Part shown: in pieces, positions 35,716 to 45,067 of the stretch
How positions within the stretch are numbered: the stretch's first letter is position 1
How the letters are laid out: the number at the start of each line of letters is the position of its first letter
NCBI GenBank assembly: GCA_004134995.1
Contig: REGP01000001.1
Location: 248,001 to 312,000 of the forward strand
DNA from: Oxalobacteraceae bacterium CAVE-383
GTDB taxonomy: Bacteria > Pseudomonadota > Gammaproteobacteria > Burkholderiales > Burkholderiaceae_D
Length of the DNA stretch: 64,000 nucleotides
Direction of reading: 5' to 3'
Made by a program: the position numbers and the translations under genes
The notes under the pieces: generated by a model
Database searches by the model: none
Told to the model about the DNA's origin: nothing
Seen by the model: the letters and a program-made list of their open reading frames with translations, nothing else

Positions 35716-37368
35716 TCAGCGCACTGCCTGGCCGCCGTCCAGCACCAATACCGCGCCGTTCATCATGGCCGCGCCGTCGGCCAGCAGATATTCCATCAGG
35801 TTGGCGATATCGGCGCTGTTGCACAAGCGGCCGCCGGCGCCGGCTTCCCACATCGGCACCAGGCGGTCGCGCTCCGGCCATTTGTCGACCAGTGCGCCGT
35901 AGACCGCGCCGGCCGAGATGCAGTTGACGCGGATATTGTGCGGCTGCAGTTCGACCGCCAGGAATTTGCTCAGCGATTCGACCGCGGCCTTGATCGGCCC
36001 CATGCAGCCGAAGTAATCGGTATAGCGGTGCGCCGCCACCGACGACAGCGTCACGATGCGGCCGCCGCCGCGCTTTTTCATCAGGGCGCTGGCGCGCAGG
36101 GCGCATTGCTGCAGGCCGATCACATTGGTGCGGAAGGCTTTTTCCCAGTGTTCCGGGGTAATCTGGTCGAGCGGCGCCAGCATGCCGTTGGAGGCATTGC
36201 TGACAAAGAAATCGAGGCCGCCGAATTGCGTTTCGATGCTGTCGAACATCGCGTTCAACTGCGCCGGATTGGCCACCGATGCCCACAGGTGATGGGCGGT
36301 GCCGCCGGCGCGGCGAATCTCTTCGGTGGTGTTTTCGCCGGCTTCGCGCGAATGGAAGGAATTGACCAGCACGGTGGCGCCGAGCGCACCCATATGCAAG
36401 GCCAGATCGCGGCCCAGGCCGCGGCCGGAGCCGGTGATCAGAACGATCTTGCCTTCGAATTTGCGCGGTGCGGGCGCGGCGGCCTGGATGGCTGCGGCTG
36501 TCTGCGCGATTGCGGCGGCCGGCTGGACGGCCGGAACGATTGCCTTCACGGCGGGCGGCGCTTCGTTGACGGCCGGGCGCAGCGAAACGATGCCGTCGAC
36601 GATGCCGCGGATGGTGCGGGTGGCGTCGGCGCTCCAGGTTTCGCGCAGCACTTCCGGCGAGGGCAGATCGAACTTCTGGCGCAGCACGGCGAAAATTTCG
36701 CCGAGCTTGACGCTGTCGATGCCGAGGTCGTTTTCGAAATCTGCATCGGCTTCGAGAATGTCCAGCGGATAGCGGGTGATGTCGGCAAAGGTGCGCGTGA
36801 CTTCGGCCAGCAGTTCGGCGTCGGTGATGGCGGCGGAAACGGTGGCGGAAACGGTGGCCGTTGCGGCTGGCACCGCAGCGGCAGGCGCCACAGGCATTGG
36901 GGCCTGTTGTACTGGCGCGGCCGGGATGGCCGGAACGGCAACTGCTGCCGGCGCGACCGCGGTCATAGGCGCCGCAATCGGAGCGGCGGGCATGGCGGCA
37001 GGAGCGGCAGACACATCCGGCGCAGCAGGAGAAACAAGCGCTGCCGCCGGCGCATCGGCCGTGTCGCGGAACTCGGCGACGATGCCGGCGATGCCTTCGA
37101 TGGTGCGGAAGCGCTCGGGCGGCAGCGCCTTCATCACCTCGGGCGCCGGCAGGCGGTAGCGTTCGCGCAGCGCGGCAACGATTTCGCCGAGCTTGACGCT
37201 GTCGATGCCGAGATCCATTTCGAGGTCGGCGCGGGCGTCGATGATATCGAGCGGATAGCGCGTGATATCGGAAAATATCAGGCGCAGATTCTCGATGAGG
37301 AGCTCGCGCGAAGGCAAGGTTTCATCGATGATCGATATGGTTTCCAAAAGCTGGATCTCGTTTTTCAT
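35716..37368 (-). CDS. tandem ACP-FabL-like reductase fusion
   Basis: A 550-aa protein. Two acyl-carrier domains carry the phosphopantetheine site GIDSVKLGE, at Ser57 and about Ser219, each preceded by DITRYPLDI. Pro/Ala-rich linkers separate them from each other and from a C-terminal SDR domain (about 310-550) with ITGSGRGLGRDLA and a late VLVLDGGQAVR. The SDR resembles the enoyl-ACP reductase FabL. The active-site region RYTDYFGCMGPIKAAVE has Lys as expected, but Phe where FabL has the Tyr seven residues before Lys; a Tyr stands one residue earlier. It probably supplies the ACPs and the enoyl reduction missing from the synthase. It starts 12 nt after the transferase stop. Confidence 0.9.
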   Translation of the reverse strand: MKNEIQLLETISIIDETLPSRELLIENLRLIFSDITRYPLDIIDARADLEMDLGIDSVKLGEIVAALRERYRLPAPEVMKALPPERFRTIEGIAGIVAEFRDTADAPAAALVSPAAPDVSAAPAAMPAAPIAAPMTAVAPAAVAVPAIPAAPVQQAPMPVAPAAAVPAATATVSATVSAAITDAELLAEVTRTFADITRYPLDILEADADFENDLGIDSVKLGEIFAVLRQKFDLPSPEVLRETWSADATRTIRGIVDGIVSLRPAVNEAPPAVKAIVPAVQPAAAIAQTAAAIQAAAPAPRKFEGKIVLITGSGRGLGRDLALHMGALGATVLVNSFHSREAGENTTEEIRRAGGTAHHLWASVANPAQLNAMFDSIETQFGGLDFFVSNASNGMLAPLDQITPEHWEKAFRTNVIGLQQCALRASALMKKRGGGRIVTLSSVAAHRYTDYFGCMGPIKAAVESLSKFLAVELQPHNIRVNCISAGAVYGALVDKWPERDRLVPMWEAGAGGRLCNSADIANLMEYLLADGAAMMNGAVLVLDGGQAVR

Positions 37369-37380
37369 GGGAGTGTCCGG

Positions 37381-38187
37381 TTAAATTGATAAGTTTTCTT
37401 CAATGGCATATTCGGTCTGCATTTCCTGCATCGGCAACAACACCATCACCAGCATCGCCGTCGCATCGAGCGGCATGAAGGCGCCCGCGAACACGCGCGC
37501 GCCGACGGCGATTTCCAGACTGGCGAGACGGCAGGCCGCGGGCCAGTCCGCTATCAGCGCCGCTGCGGAACGTAACGGCAGTAGCGGTGCAAGTTCGGGA
37601 TTTGCCAATTCCCACAGCGTACCGGCCGAGGCAGGCAGCGCGCCTGCCTTCAGCAGGCATTCATGAAACCCCCATGACAGCGCGGACAGCCGCATCCGCC
37701 ACTGCGGCGGGCAATCGGCCAGCCAGCCATGCCGGTCGGACCAGCCGGTGGCCGCCTCGCCATCGACGATATCGAGCCCGATCGGCCGGTCCGAACAGGC
37801 CGCCGCGACCCAGCCGGCGGCATGGCTGATGGAAATCGAGGTCCGCTTTCCATCGGATCCGAAATCTGATCCGAATTCGATGCAGGGCCGTCCCGCCTGG
37901 TCCGGCAAAATATCGATCCTCTGCGCTGTTTGCGGCGATACCGGATTGCGGCGCAGGCCATCGGCGCAAATGCGCAGGGAATTGGCCTGCGGTTCCAGCA
38001 GCGCGCGCTTGGCCGAGAGCCGCCCGGCGACGAATTCCGCGCGCCGCCGCGGATGGCGGTATTTCTCCATCAGCGTGCGTTCCGCCGGCGACAGGCATGC
38101 CGCCGCCAGCGCGATGCCGTCCGCATCCGGCAGCGGCATGGCGACGATGCGCGTCATGCCGTTCGCAAATGGAATGTGCCCGGTCAT
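37381..38187 (-). CDS. 4'-phosphopantetheinyl transferase (Sfp-like)
   Basis: A 268-aa protein with the Sfp-type motifs: SISISHAAGWVAAA (about residue 120), PIGLDIVDGEA (the Mg/Asp motif, about 137) and a late WGFHECLLKAGAL (the WxxKEA-like motif, variant with Cys). The N-terminus LSPAERTLMEKYRHPRRRAEFVAGRLSAKRAL is also typical. It should activate the two ACPs encoded by the next gene. The ATG overlaps the synthase stop (TAATG), so synthase and transferase are coupled. A longer in-frame reading to 39042 is rejected because it is the third frame of the synthase gene. Confidence 0.9.
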   Translation of the reverse strand: MTGHIPFANGMTRIVAMPLPDADGIALAAACLSPAERTLMEKYRHPRRRAEFVAGRLSAKRALLEPQANSLRICADGLRRNPVSPQTAQRIDILPDQAGRPCIEFGSDFGSDGKRTSISISHAAGWVAAACSDRPIGLDIVDGEAATGWSDRHGWLADCPPQWRMRLSALSWGFHECLLKAGALPASAGTLWELANPELAPLLPLRSAAALIADWPAACRLASLEIAVGARVFAGAFMPLDATAMLVMVLLPMQEMQTEYAIEENLSI

Positions 38188-41100
38188 TACAGCACCGGCG
38201 CTTCGGCGCGCTTGGGCGCACCCATGCGCCGCGCCACCGCGCGTTCGATCGAAACGATGATGCGCCCCTGCGCATCCAGCACCTGGCCCCAGTCCGTGAC
38301 CAGCAGATCGCCTTCGGAACGCGGATTGGCCGCGGTCAGCGTCAGCACCTGGCCTTGCAGCGCCAGGTCGGTCAGGCCGGGTTTGAAGCGGAAGGCGCCG
38401 CCGTCGATCGGCACGCTGACCGTGCCGGTTTCGACATCGCCGTCCGGCGCCAGGCCGAGCAGGCGGAACAGCGCATCGAACAGCAGCACCGGCGAACGGA
38501 AGCCGGCCAGCGCCTGCAGCGATTTGCCGGCGCCCAGATGGAAACGGGCGCTGCGCACTTGTGGCCCGATGCGGATCTCGTCGAGGCAGGCGAACACGCC
38601 GCCCAGCTTGACCGGCGAGCCCGGCGCCAGGAATGGATCGGCGCAGGAAACCGAGGGATTCAGGTCCGCCGCCACCACCGGATTTTCGCTCAGTGGGAAG
38701 CAGGACGTGGCGGTCAGCACTTCGCCTTCGAAGTGCAGCACATCGCGCTGCAATACTGCGCCCGAGCGATGCACGAAGTCCGACAGCAGCCGCACCGCGA
38801 CCACGCTGCCGTCGGCGGTTTCCTCGATTACCCTGGCTTCGGCGCGCAAGTGCAATCCCTGTTCCGGCACCCGCACGAAGCGGTGGAAGCGCGGCCGGCG
38901 CGCGGCGATGTGGGCATGGCCGGGCCGCAGCAGGCGGGCCGCCTGCATGGCGAATTCGACTTCGAAAGTGCCGGGCAGGGTAGGGTAGCCGTTGACCACG
39001 TGATCGCGCAGATAGGGCGCGCTTTCCAGGTCGAGCCGCCATTCATGGGTGAGGGAAGCGCGCGGCGCCGCATCGATCGCGGCATGCCTCTGTTCCGTTT
39101 GTTTTGTTTGTTCCTGTCCTTCGCGCGCGATCTGCAAACGGTAGAACTGCCGTTCGCCTTCCGACAGCAAGGACAGCGCGGGACTGGCCAGCCGGCCCTC
39201 CAGCATTTGCAGGAACAGCGCCTTGCCTTCGGACGGCAGCACCGCGCGCAGGCCGCGCATATTGCCCAGCGCCATGTATTCCGAGGCGCGCGTCATGCCG
39301 ACCGCGGCCCAGCCGAGCCAGCCCAGCGCGGTCCAGCCGGAAGCCTGGGCGGTGCGGGCCAGCGCCGCCATGGCTTCGTTGGCCGCGCCGTAGTCGGGCT
39401 GGCCGTCGTTGCCCATGGCGCTGAAGGCGGAGGTGAGCAAATGGAATTGCACGTCCGGCCCGGCCAGCCGGTTGCAGGCGCCGGCCAGATTGCGCAAGCC
39501 GTTCAGCTTGGTGCCGACCACTTGCTGGAATTCGTCCAGCCGCCGTTTCGACAGATGTTTGGAGATCTGCAATCCGGCGCCGTGCACCAGCAGCGTAATG
39601 CGGCCGAGTTGCTTGACGATGTCTCCGACCGCGGCGTCGACTTGCTGCTGGTCGGTAATGTCGACGGTACGGTAGTCGACATGGCCCAGCCTGCGCAGGC
39701 GGGCGATGGTGTCGGCGGTTTCGTGCGCGGCCTTGAGCTGCGCGAAGGCGCGCTTGAGTTCGACGATGGAACGTTGCGGATCGCGCTGGCGTTCGTCGCG
39801 GTAATACGCGGCTTCATGCTTATCCAGTTCTTCCAGCGACATGGCGCGCAGCGCCGGCGGCACGCTGTCGGGATCGCTGCGGCCCAGCAGCACCAGCTTG
39901 CAGCCGTAGCGTTCCAGCAGCGCCTCGGCCATCACCGCCGTGACGCCGCGCGCGCCGCCGGTCAATACCACCACCGATTGCGCATCGAGTTGCGTGGATT
40001 TTTCCGCAAGGGCGGAAGCAGAACCCGGCGTGGCCGGCGCGAAGCGATACGCATGCCGCACGCCGTCGCGTTCGATGATTTCGACATCGGCATTGGCCGG
40101 ATCGGCCTTGGCGTGCAGTTTGAGTTCGCGCGCCACGGCGGCTGCCGCGGCATTCAGATTGGCGCCGTCGCTGGCGATGGCGCGCACGGCCGCATTCGGC
40201 CAGTCGCGCGCCAGCGATTTGAGCATGCCGTGGATCAGCGCGGCGTCGGCGTGCAGCTGGCCGCCCGGCAGCGCATTCAGATGCAGGGCCAGCAGCGCCA
40301 TGCCGCCGGTTTCTATCGCGTCCCGGAACTGCCTGGCCGCGACGAAGGCCAGATCGAGCACGGCCTGCGCCTTGGGCGCGGCGCCCAGCAGCGCATGCGG
40401 CGGCACGCCGGCCAGATCGCGCACCACCAGCAGCATGTCGACATCGTCGGCGACGATCTGCGCCAACTGATTTTCGGCGGCCGGGCCCGGCGCGACCACG
40501 CGGATCGCGGAGCGGGTAAAGCCGGTGCTTTTCTGCAGTTTTTTCACCAGGCCGGTCTGGTCCGTGATCAGCAGTATGCGGCGCGGCAGGTCGGCGGTGC
40601 CGGTCAGCATGACCGAAACCGGCACCTGCACCGGGATCGGCGTCAGCGCGTAAAAATCGATGGGACGGGGATCGCTGAAATCGTGTTCGGCGCCGGTATC
40701 CGCCGTCGCGCTTTCGGCCATGTTTTCGGCGTCGTTTTCAAGCCAGCGCAGGCGCTGCGCCGGCCCGCCCGCGGCCAGTGCCTGCATTGCGCCGGCGAGC
40801 GCGGCGATGCCGCCGACTTCATGCGGCCGGCCCGCGCGGATGTCGGCGGTGACGGGTGCCGCTGTTGCATCATGCGCCGGCGCCAGCAGCGTCAACGCGC
40901 CATTTTCGCGGGCGACCATGGACAGAATGGCCAGCCCGTTTTCCATTGCCGTGCGGCGCAGCGTCAATACCATCAGCGCCGCGCCGTCCGTTTCCACGCC
41001 ATCGCGGCCGGCCGGCAGGCCGGCGCGCGGCCAGGGGGCGGTGGCATTGACGGCGCCGGTCAGCACGAAATCCGAAATGCGGTGGCGCAGGTAACTGCCG

Positions 41101-44100
41101 GCAACGCCGATGGCCGACAGCAGCGAACTCTGGCCGGTGTCGATAACCAGATTCGGCCCCATCAGATTGAAGGTATTGGCCACGCGGCCCGCCACCAGAT
41201 TCGGCATCATGCCGACCAGCGTATAGGGATTCGATGGCGGCACCGGGTCTTTCAGGCCGTTGTCGAGCGCGCCGCCGGCAATCTCCGCATCCGCCGGCGA
41301 GCAGCCCGCGGCCAGCAGCGCGGTCTTCAGTTTGCGCACCGCGCCCGTGGCCAGAATGCGCTGATTGGCGGCGATGCCGCGGCGCGCCTTGCCGGCCGAA
41401 CCGATCACGATGCCGATGCGCTCCTTCCAGCGCGCCAGATCGATGCCCGAGGCAGCCAGCGCGCGATCGGCGCCGGCCAGGACCGTGAACTGGTTGGCGT
41501 CCATCTGTTCCAGCGCATCGGGAATCAGCAGCTTGCGGCGCGGCATGCGAAATGCCGCCGGATTGATCCGCGCCACCCGCGATCCCGCCGTTTCGGCAAG
41601 TTCCGCGCCGCTGCCGGCAAAACCGGCGCCGAAGCCGACGCAGACGATATCTTCGCCCTTGTCATGAGCACGATCGGCAAGCGGCGCCGCGGGCATGGCA
41701 CGGTGCAGCAAGGGATCGAAGGCTTCCAGGACCACATGCGCATTGGTGCCGCCGAAGCCGAAACCGTTGACGGCGGCGCGGCGCGGCCGGCCCGGGGTTT
41801 GCGGCCACGGCTGCTGCGTGGTCGGAATATTGAACGGCGAGGCGGCCAGGTCCATGCGCGGATTCGGCGCGCTCCAGCCATGGTGCGGCGGCAGTACATC
41901 GTGCCGCAGCGACTGGATCACCTTGATCATGGAAGAAGCGCCGGCCAGCCAGCCGGTATGGCCCAGCAGCGATTTGATGCTGCCCAGCTGGATGCGCGGC
42001 AGGGACGGATCGCGTCCGCCGTAGAGCGCTGCCAGCGCTTCGAATTCAGTGGCGTCGCCGACCGGCGTGGCCGTGGCGTGGGCTTCGACGTAATGCACGC
42101 TTTGCGGATCGATGCCGGCGGAGCGGTAGGCGGCCTGCATCGCGGCCAGTTGGCCGGCCGAGCGCGGCACATTGACCGAAACGCTTTGGCCGTCGCTGGC
42201 CACGCCGGTGGCGCGCACCACGGCCAGCACGGTTTCACCGCGCGCGATGGCGTCGCCCAGGCGGCGAATGCCGAGCACGGCCGCGCCTTCGCCGAACACC
42301 ACGCCGTCGGCGCTGCGGTCGAAGGCATGGCTGCCGGTGGCCGAAAGGCCGCCGAATTGCGCGAACAGGGTGGTATTGGACGGGCCGGCCGAGAACACGC
42401 CGCCGACGTATGCCAGATCGGCTTCATGCGCGCGCAAAGCCTGCACGCCCAGGTTCAACGCGTACAGCGAGGAAGCGCAGGCGGCGTCGAGCAGCACGGT
42501 CGGCACGTCGGCGCCGAGCATGGCGCGCACGACGCTGGTAAATGCGGGATAAGGCGAGCGCTGTTCGGGATCGCCGTCCTGGCCTGGCGCGCCCGGATTC
42601 AATGTGGCGAGCGCATCCAGCGCCGCGCTCTTCAGCGCGGCCGGCAGCGCGGCCGTATTCAGGACATGGCGCATGCCGTCATGGAACAGCGCGTCGTCGT
42701 ATTCGCGTATGCCGTCGGCGGTCGAGCCGAGCAGGCACAGCGTGCGTCCGCCGGATGTATCGCTGTTCCGGGTTGCGCCGGCCTGGCGCAGCGCCTCGGC
42801 CAGCAGCCGCTGGGCTTTCGACATGCCTTCGAAGGTCTGTTGCGGGAACGGGAATTCGGCGCGCCAGGCGACATCGTTGGCCATGCCGGTCAGCATGGTG
42901 TAGGTTTTATCGGGTTCAATGGCGGTCTGCGCGCCGCCCATCAGATCGTGTTCCAGCATCGGATCGACGCTGCGCAGATCGACAATGCCGCTGACGCCTT
43001 CCAGCAGATTGCGCCACAGCTGCGCCGCATCGTCGGCGCCGGGCACAACGCAGCCCATGGAGACGATGGCGATGGCCTCGCCGGCAGATTCGGCAGGATC
43101 GGTGAGGGCGGCAGGGATCGCGGCGGAAGTTGCTGCGGAATTTGCGGCGGAGGCGATTGCAAGATTCGCCGAGGCGTTCGCAGGCGCCGCATTTTGCGCC
43201 GCGATTGCCGCCGCCGCGGTCATCGGCTGCAGACCGGCGATGGCGTTGCGTTTGGCGATATCGGTCAGTACGGTGCCGGGGCTGCATTCGATCATGCGCC
43301 GCATGCCCAATGCGCTTAATGCGTCCAGCGCTTTCGGGAAATCGACAACGTGCGTCAGATGCGAGGCCAGCGCGATCGGCATGAAATCGGACGGCCCATA
43401 GAAGCGGCCCAGTATCGGGCTGTAGACCGGCGTTTGCGGCGGCTGCATCGGCAGGCCGACCAGTCCCACCGCCAGCGCGCGCGCCGGCAGCGACAGCATG
43501 GGCGAGTGGAATGCATAACGGTTGGACATCAGATGGGCGCCGATGCGGCGTTCGAAGCAGACCGGCAACAGCGTTTCGAGACTGGCGCGCGGACCGGAAA
43601 GAATAGTCTGCTTCGGCGTATTGATGACCGATACATGCACTTGCGGGCGATTCGGGAAAAATTCATCGACCAATGCCTGCGCACGCGCCAGCGGCGCCGA
43701 CAATGCCAGCATGCCGCCAACGGGGCCGGCGACCTGGCGCAGCGCGCGCACGCGTTCGGCGACGATCCGGATCGCGGTTTCCGGCGTGAAGCTGCCGGCC
43801 ACGCACAAGGCGCCGATTTCGCCGGCGCTGTGGCCGAACAGCGCGGCCGGCCTGATTCCGGCCGCGAGCAGGCGGCGCGCCGTCAGCAATTGGGTCAGCA
43901 GAATGCCGAAATGGTCCAGATCCGGCGCTGCCGCGAGTATGCCGGCGATATCGCTTTCCGGACCGTCCGCCAGGCGTTGCAGCGAGATGCCCAGCACGGC
44001 CTGCACCACCGGTTCGGCCGCGTTCAGCAGGTCGCGCGCGCCGGCGTCCTGGCACAGCAGCCGGAATTGGGCCGGGTCGAAGGTGCCTTGGCCGGGAAAG

Positions 44101-44738
44101 GCCAGTACGGCGTCGCCGTCGAGCGCGGCAGGGACAGCTTCAGGTGCCGGCGCAGAATCAGGCCCGGTGGCGGCCGGTTCCTGGCCGACCAGCATGCCCA
44201 GCTCCAGCCCCTGCGTGGCGATACTTTTGCCCAGCGCGCAGATTTCTGGCGTGAAAACGGCGTTCAGGCGGCTGCCGCCGGCCAGCGCGATTTCGGCAAA
44301 GGAGGGCTCGATCAGGCGTTCGCCCAAGTCCAGATGCAGGCCGGCGAACTCGTCGAGCGCGCGCGGGAATTGCACGAAACCGCCCTTTTTGTCCATGAAC
44401 ACGATGGTCTGGAAACCGCAGGCCACCGGCTCGCCTTTTTCATTGATGGTGCGGATGCAAAGCTGGAACGAGGAGCGGGTCGGCGCCGCGAAACTCAGCA
44501 GCACCGCCAGCCGTTCGCCCAGCATGGCCGGATTCAGGTTGCGGCTGTAGCCGTCGCGCGTGAGCATGACCACGTCGTCGTAGTCCGAGCGGGAACCCGG
44601 ATAGACGCGCCCGAGGTGATCGAACAGCAGCGATTCGCGCACTGCGCACTGGAAACGGAAATTCGTCAGGAAATGATGCGACCCGTAGGCCATCGTGTCT
44701 TCGAACCGGATCGGATAGGTAATTGCGTAGAAGCTCAT
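38187..44738 (-). CDS. multidomain PKS/PUFA-synthase-like enzyme (HglE/Pfa type)
   Basis: A 2183-aa megasynthase. Domain order by visible motifs: an N-terminal hotdog/thioesterase-like domain (1-150); acyltransferase with GHSAGE (Ser at about 304); ketosynthase with DAACASS (Cys754), EAHATAT and KSLLGHTG; a second ketosynthase-like domain with DTGQSSL where Gln1203 replaces the catalytic Cys, as in chain-length factors; ketoreductase (VVVLTGGARGV at about 1590; catalytic Tyr in QPDYGAANEAM at about 1782) with the long insert typical of PfaA/enediyne KRs; and a dehydratase with HVVNGYPTLP (HxxxGxxxxP, about 1913). No ACP is present; ACPs lie on the downstream fusion. The layout resembles PUFA and heterocyst-glycolipid synthases more than modular PKS. 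Product unknown: probably a long acyl chain. Confidence 0.9.
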   Translation of the reverse strand: MSFYAITYPIRFEDTMAYGSHHFLTNFRFQCAVRESLLFDHLGRVYPGSRSDYDDVVMLTRDGYSRNLNPAMLGERLAVLLSFAAPTRSSFQLCIRTINEKGEPVACGFQTIVFMDKKGGFVQFPRALDEFAGLHLDLGERLIEPSFAEIALAGGSRLNAVFTPEICALGKSIATQGLELGMLVGQEPAATGPDSAPAPEAVPAALDGDAVLAFPGQGTFDPAQFRLLCQDAGARDLLNAAEPVVQAVLGISLQRLADGPESDIAGILAAAPDLDHFGILLTQLLTARRLLAAGIRPAALFGHSAGEIGALCVAGSFTPETAIRIVAERVRALRQVAGPVGGMLALSAPLARAQALVDEFFPNRPQVHVSVINTPKQTILSGPRASLETLLPVCFERRIGAHLMSNRYAFHSPMLSLPARALAVGLVGLPMQPPQTPVYSPILGRFYGPSDFMPIALASHLTHVVDFPKALDALSALGMRRMIECSPGTVLTDIAKRNAIAGLQPMTAAAAIAAQNAAPANASANLAIASAANSAATSAAIPAALTDPAESAGEAIAIVSMGCVVPGADDAAQLWRNLLEGVSGIVDLRSVDPMLEHDLMGGAQTAIEPDKTYTMLTGMANDVAWRAEFPFPQQTFEGMSKAQRLLAEALRQAGATRNSDTSGGRTLCLLGSTADGIREYDDALFHDGMRHVLNTAALPAALKSAALDALATLNPGAPGQDGDPEQRSPYPAFTSVVRAMLGADVPTVLLDAACASSLYALNLGVQALRAHEADLAYVGGVFSAGPSNTTLFAQFGGLSATGSHAFDRSADGVVFGEGAAVLGIRRLGDAIARGETVLAVVRATGVASDGQSVSVNVPRSAGQLAAMQAAYRSAGIDPQSVHYVEAHATATPVGDATEFEALAALYGGRDPSLPRIQLGSIKSLLGHTGWLAGASSMIKVIQSLRHDVLPPHHGWSAPNPRMDLAASPFNIPTTQQPWPQTPGRPRRAAVNGFGFGGTNAHVVLEAFDPLLHRAMPAAPLADRAHDKGEDIVCVGFGAGFAGSGAELAETAGSRVARINPAAFRMPRRKLLIPDALEQMDANQFTVLAGADRALAASGIDLARWKERIGIVIGSAGKARRGIAANQRILATGAVRKLKTALLAAGCSPADAEIAGGALDNGLKDPVPPSNPYTLVGMMPNLVAGRVANTFNLMGPNLVIDTGQSSLLSAIGVAGSYLRHRISDFVLTGAVNATAPWPRAGLPAGRDGVETDGAALMVLTLRRTAMENGLAILSMVARENGALTLLAPAHDATAAPVTADIRAGRPHEVGGIAALAGAMQALAAGGPAQRLRWLENDAENMAESATADTGAEHDFSDPRPIDFYALTPIPVQVPVSVMLTGTADLPRRILLITDQTGLVKKLQKSTGFTRSAIRVVAPGPAAENQLAQIVADDVDMLLVVRDLAGVPPHALLGAAPKAQAVLDLAFVAARQFRDAIETGGMALLALHLNALPGGQLHADAALIHGMLKSLARDWPNAAVRAIASDGANLNAAAAAVARELKLHAKADPANADVEIIERDGVRHAYRFAPATPGSASALAEKSTQLDAQSVVVLTGGARGVTAVMAEALLERYGCKLVLLGRSDPDSVPPALRAMSLEELDKHEAAYYRDERQRDPQRSIVELKRAFAQLKAAHETADTIARLRRLGHVDYRTVDITDQQQVDAAVGDIVKQLGRITLLVHGAGLQISKHLSKRRLDEFQQVVGTKLNGLRNLAGACNRLAGPDVQFHLLTSAFSAMGNDGQPDYGAANEAMAALARTAQASGWTALGWLGWAAVGMTRASEYMALGNMRGLRAVLPSEGKALFLQMLEGRLASPALSLLSEGERQFYRLQIAREGQEQTKQTEQRHAAIDAAPRASLTHEWRLDLESAPYLRDHVVNGYPTLPGTFEVEFAMQAARLLRPGHAHIAARRPRFHRFVRVPEQGLHLRAEARVIEETADGSVVAVRLLSDFVHRSGAVLQRDVLHFEGEVLTATSCFPLSENPVVAADLNPSVSCADPFLAPGSPVKLGGVFACLDEIRIGPQVRSARFHLGAGKSLQALAGFRSPVLLFDALFRLLGLAPDGDVETGTVSVPIDGGAFRFKPGLTDLALQGQVLTLTAANPRSEGDLLVTDWGQVLDAQGRIIVSIERAVARRMGAPKRAEAPVL

Positions 44739-45067
44739 AGCGGCCCCGATCGGAGCCCGCGGGCAAAGTGCATTTGTATTTCCCCATTGAATTCAGTATG
44801 CGCCCGCGGAAATCAGATGGCCCGCTGTTTATCCTGCAAGCAGGAGCAGGTCGGTCATCGATGCCGTCGTTTTATATGGATCGGCGGAATGAGGAATCTA
44901 CCAACAAAAGAATGGACTGTAAATGACGGTTTGAACGCTGTGGGGCGGCGCAAACGGTTTGATTGCCGCTTGGCAATTTTCCGTGGTGGAAACACACAAA
45001 AACATGGCGCGCTTGACGCCATGTCTCAGTTTTACTTTTTCTCAGGTGGACTTTTTACTTTTTGCTT
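44739..45067. other. promoter region of the synthase operon
   Basis: About 330 nt between the chemoreceptor stop and the synthase start. It contains a terminator-like hairpin (45002-45024) for the chemoreceptor on the minus strand and should hold the synthase promoter in 44740-44990. I see no clear operator or RNA gene. Confidence 0.45.
44991..45024 (-). terminator. terminator of the chemoreceptor gene
   Basis: An 8-bp stem ACATGGCG / CGCCATGT with a 7-nt loop; on the minus strand it is followed by TTTTTGTGTG, giving an intrinsic terminator 44 nt past the chemoreceptor stop. Confidence 0.6.

Noticed and set aside
38097-43319. 1740-codon open frame on the plus strand opposite the synthase
   Set aside because: It has a His/Gln/Arg-rich, domain-free product and mirrors the codon periodicity of the synthase on the other strand; typical antisense shadow in GC-rich DNA.
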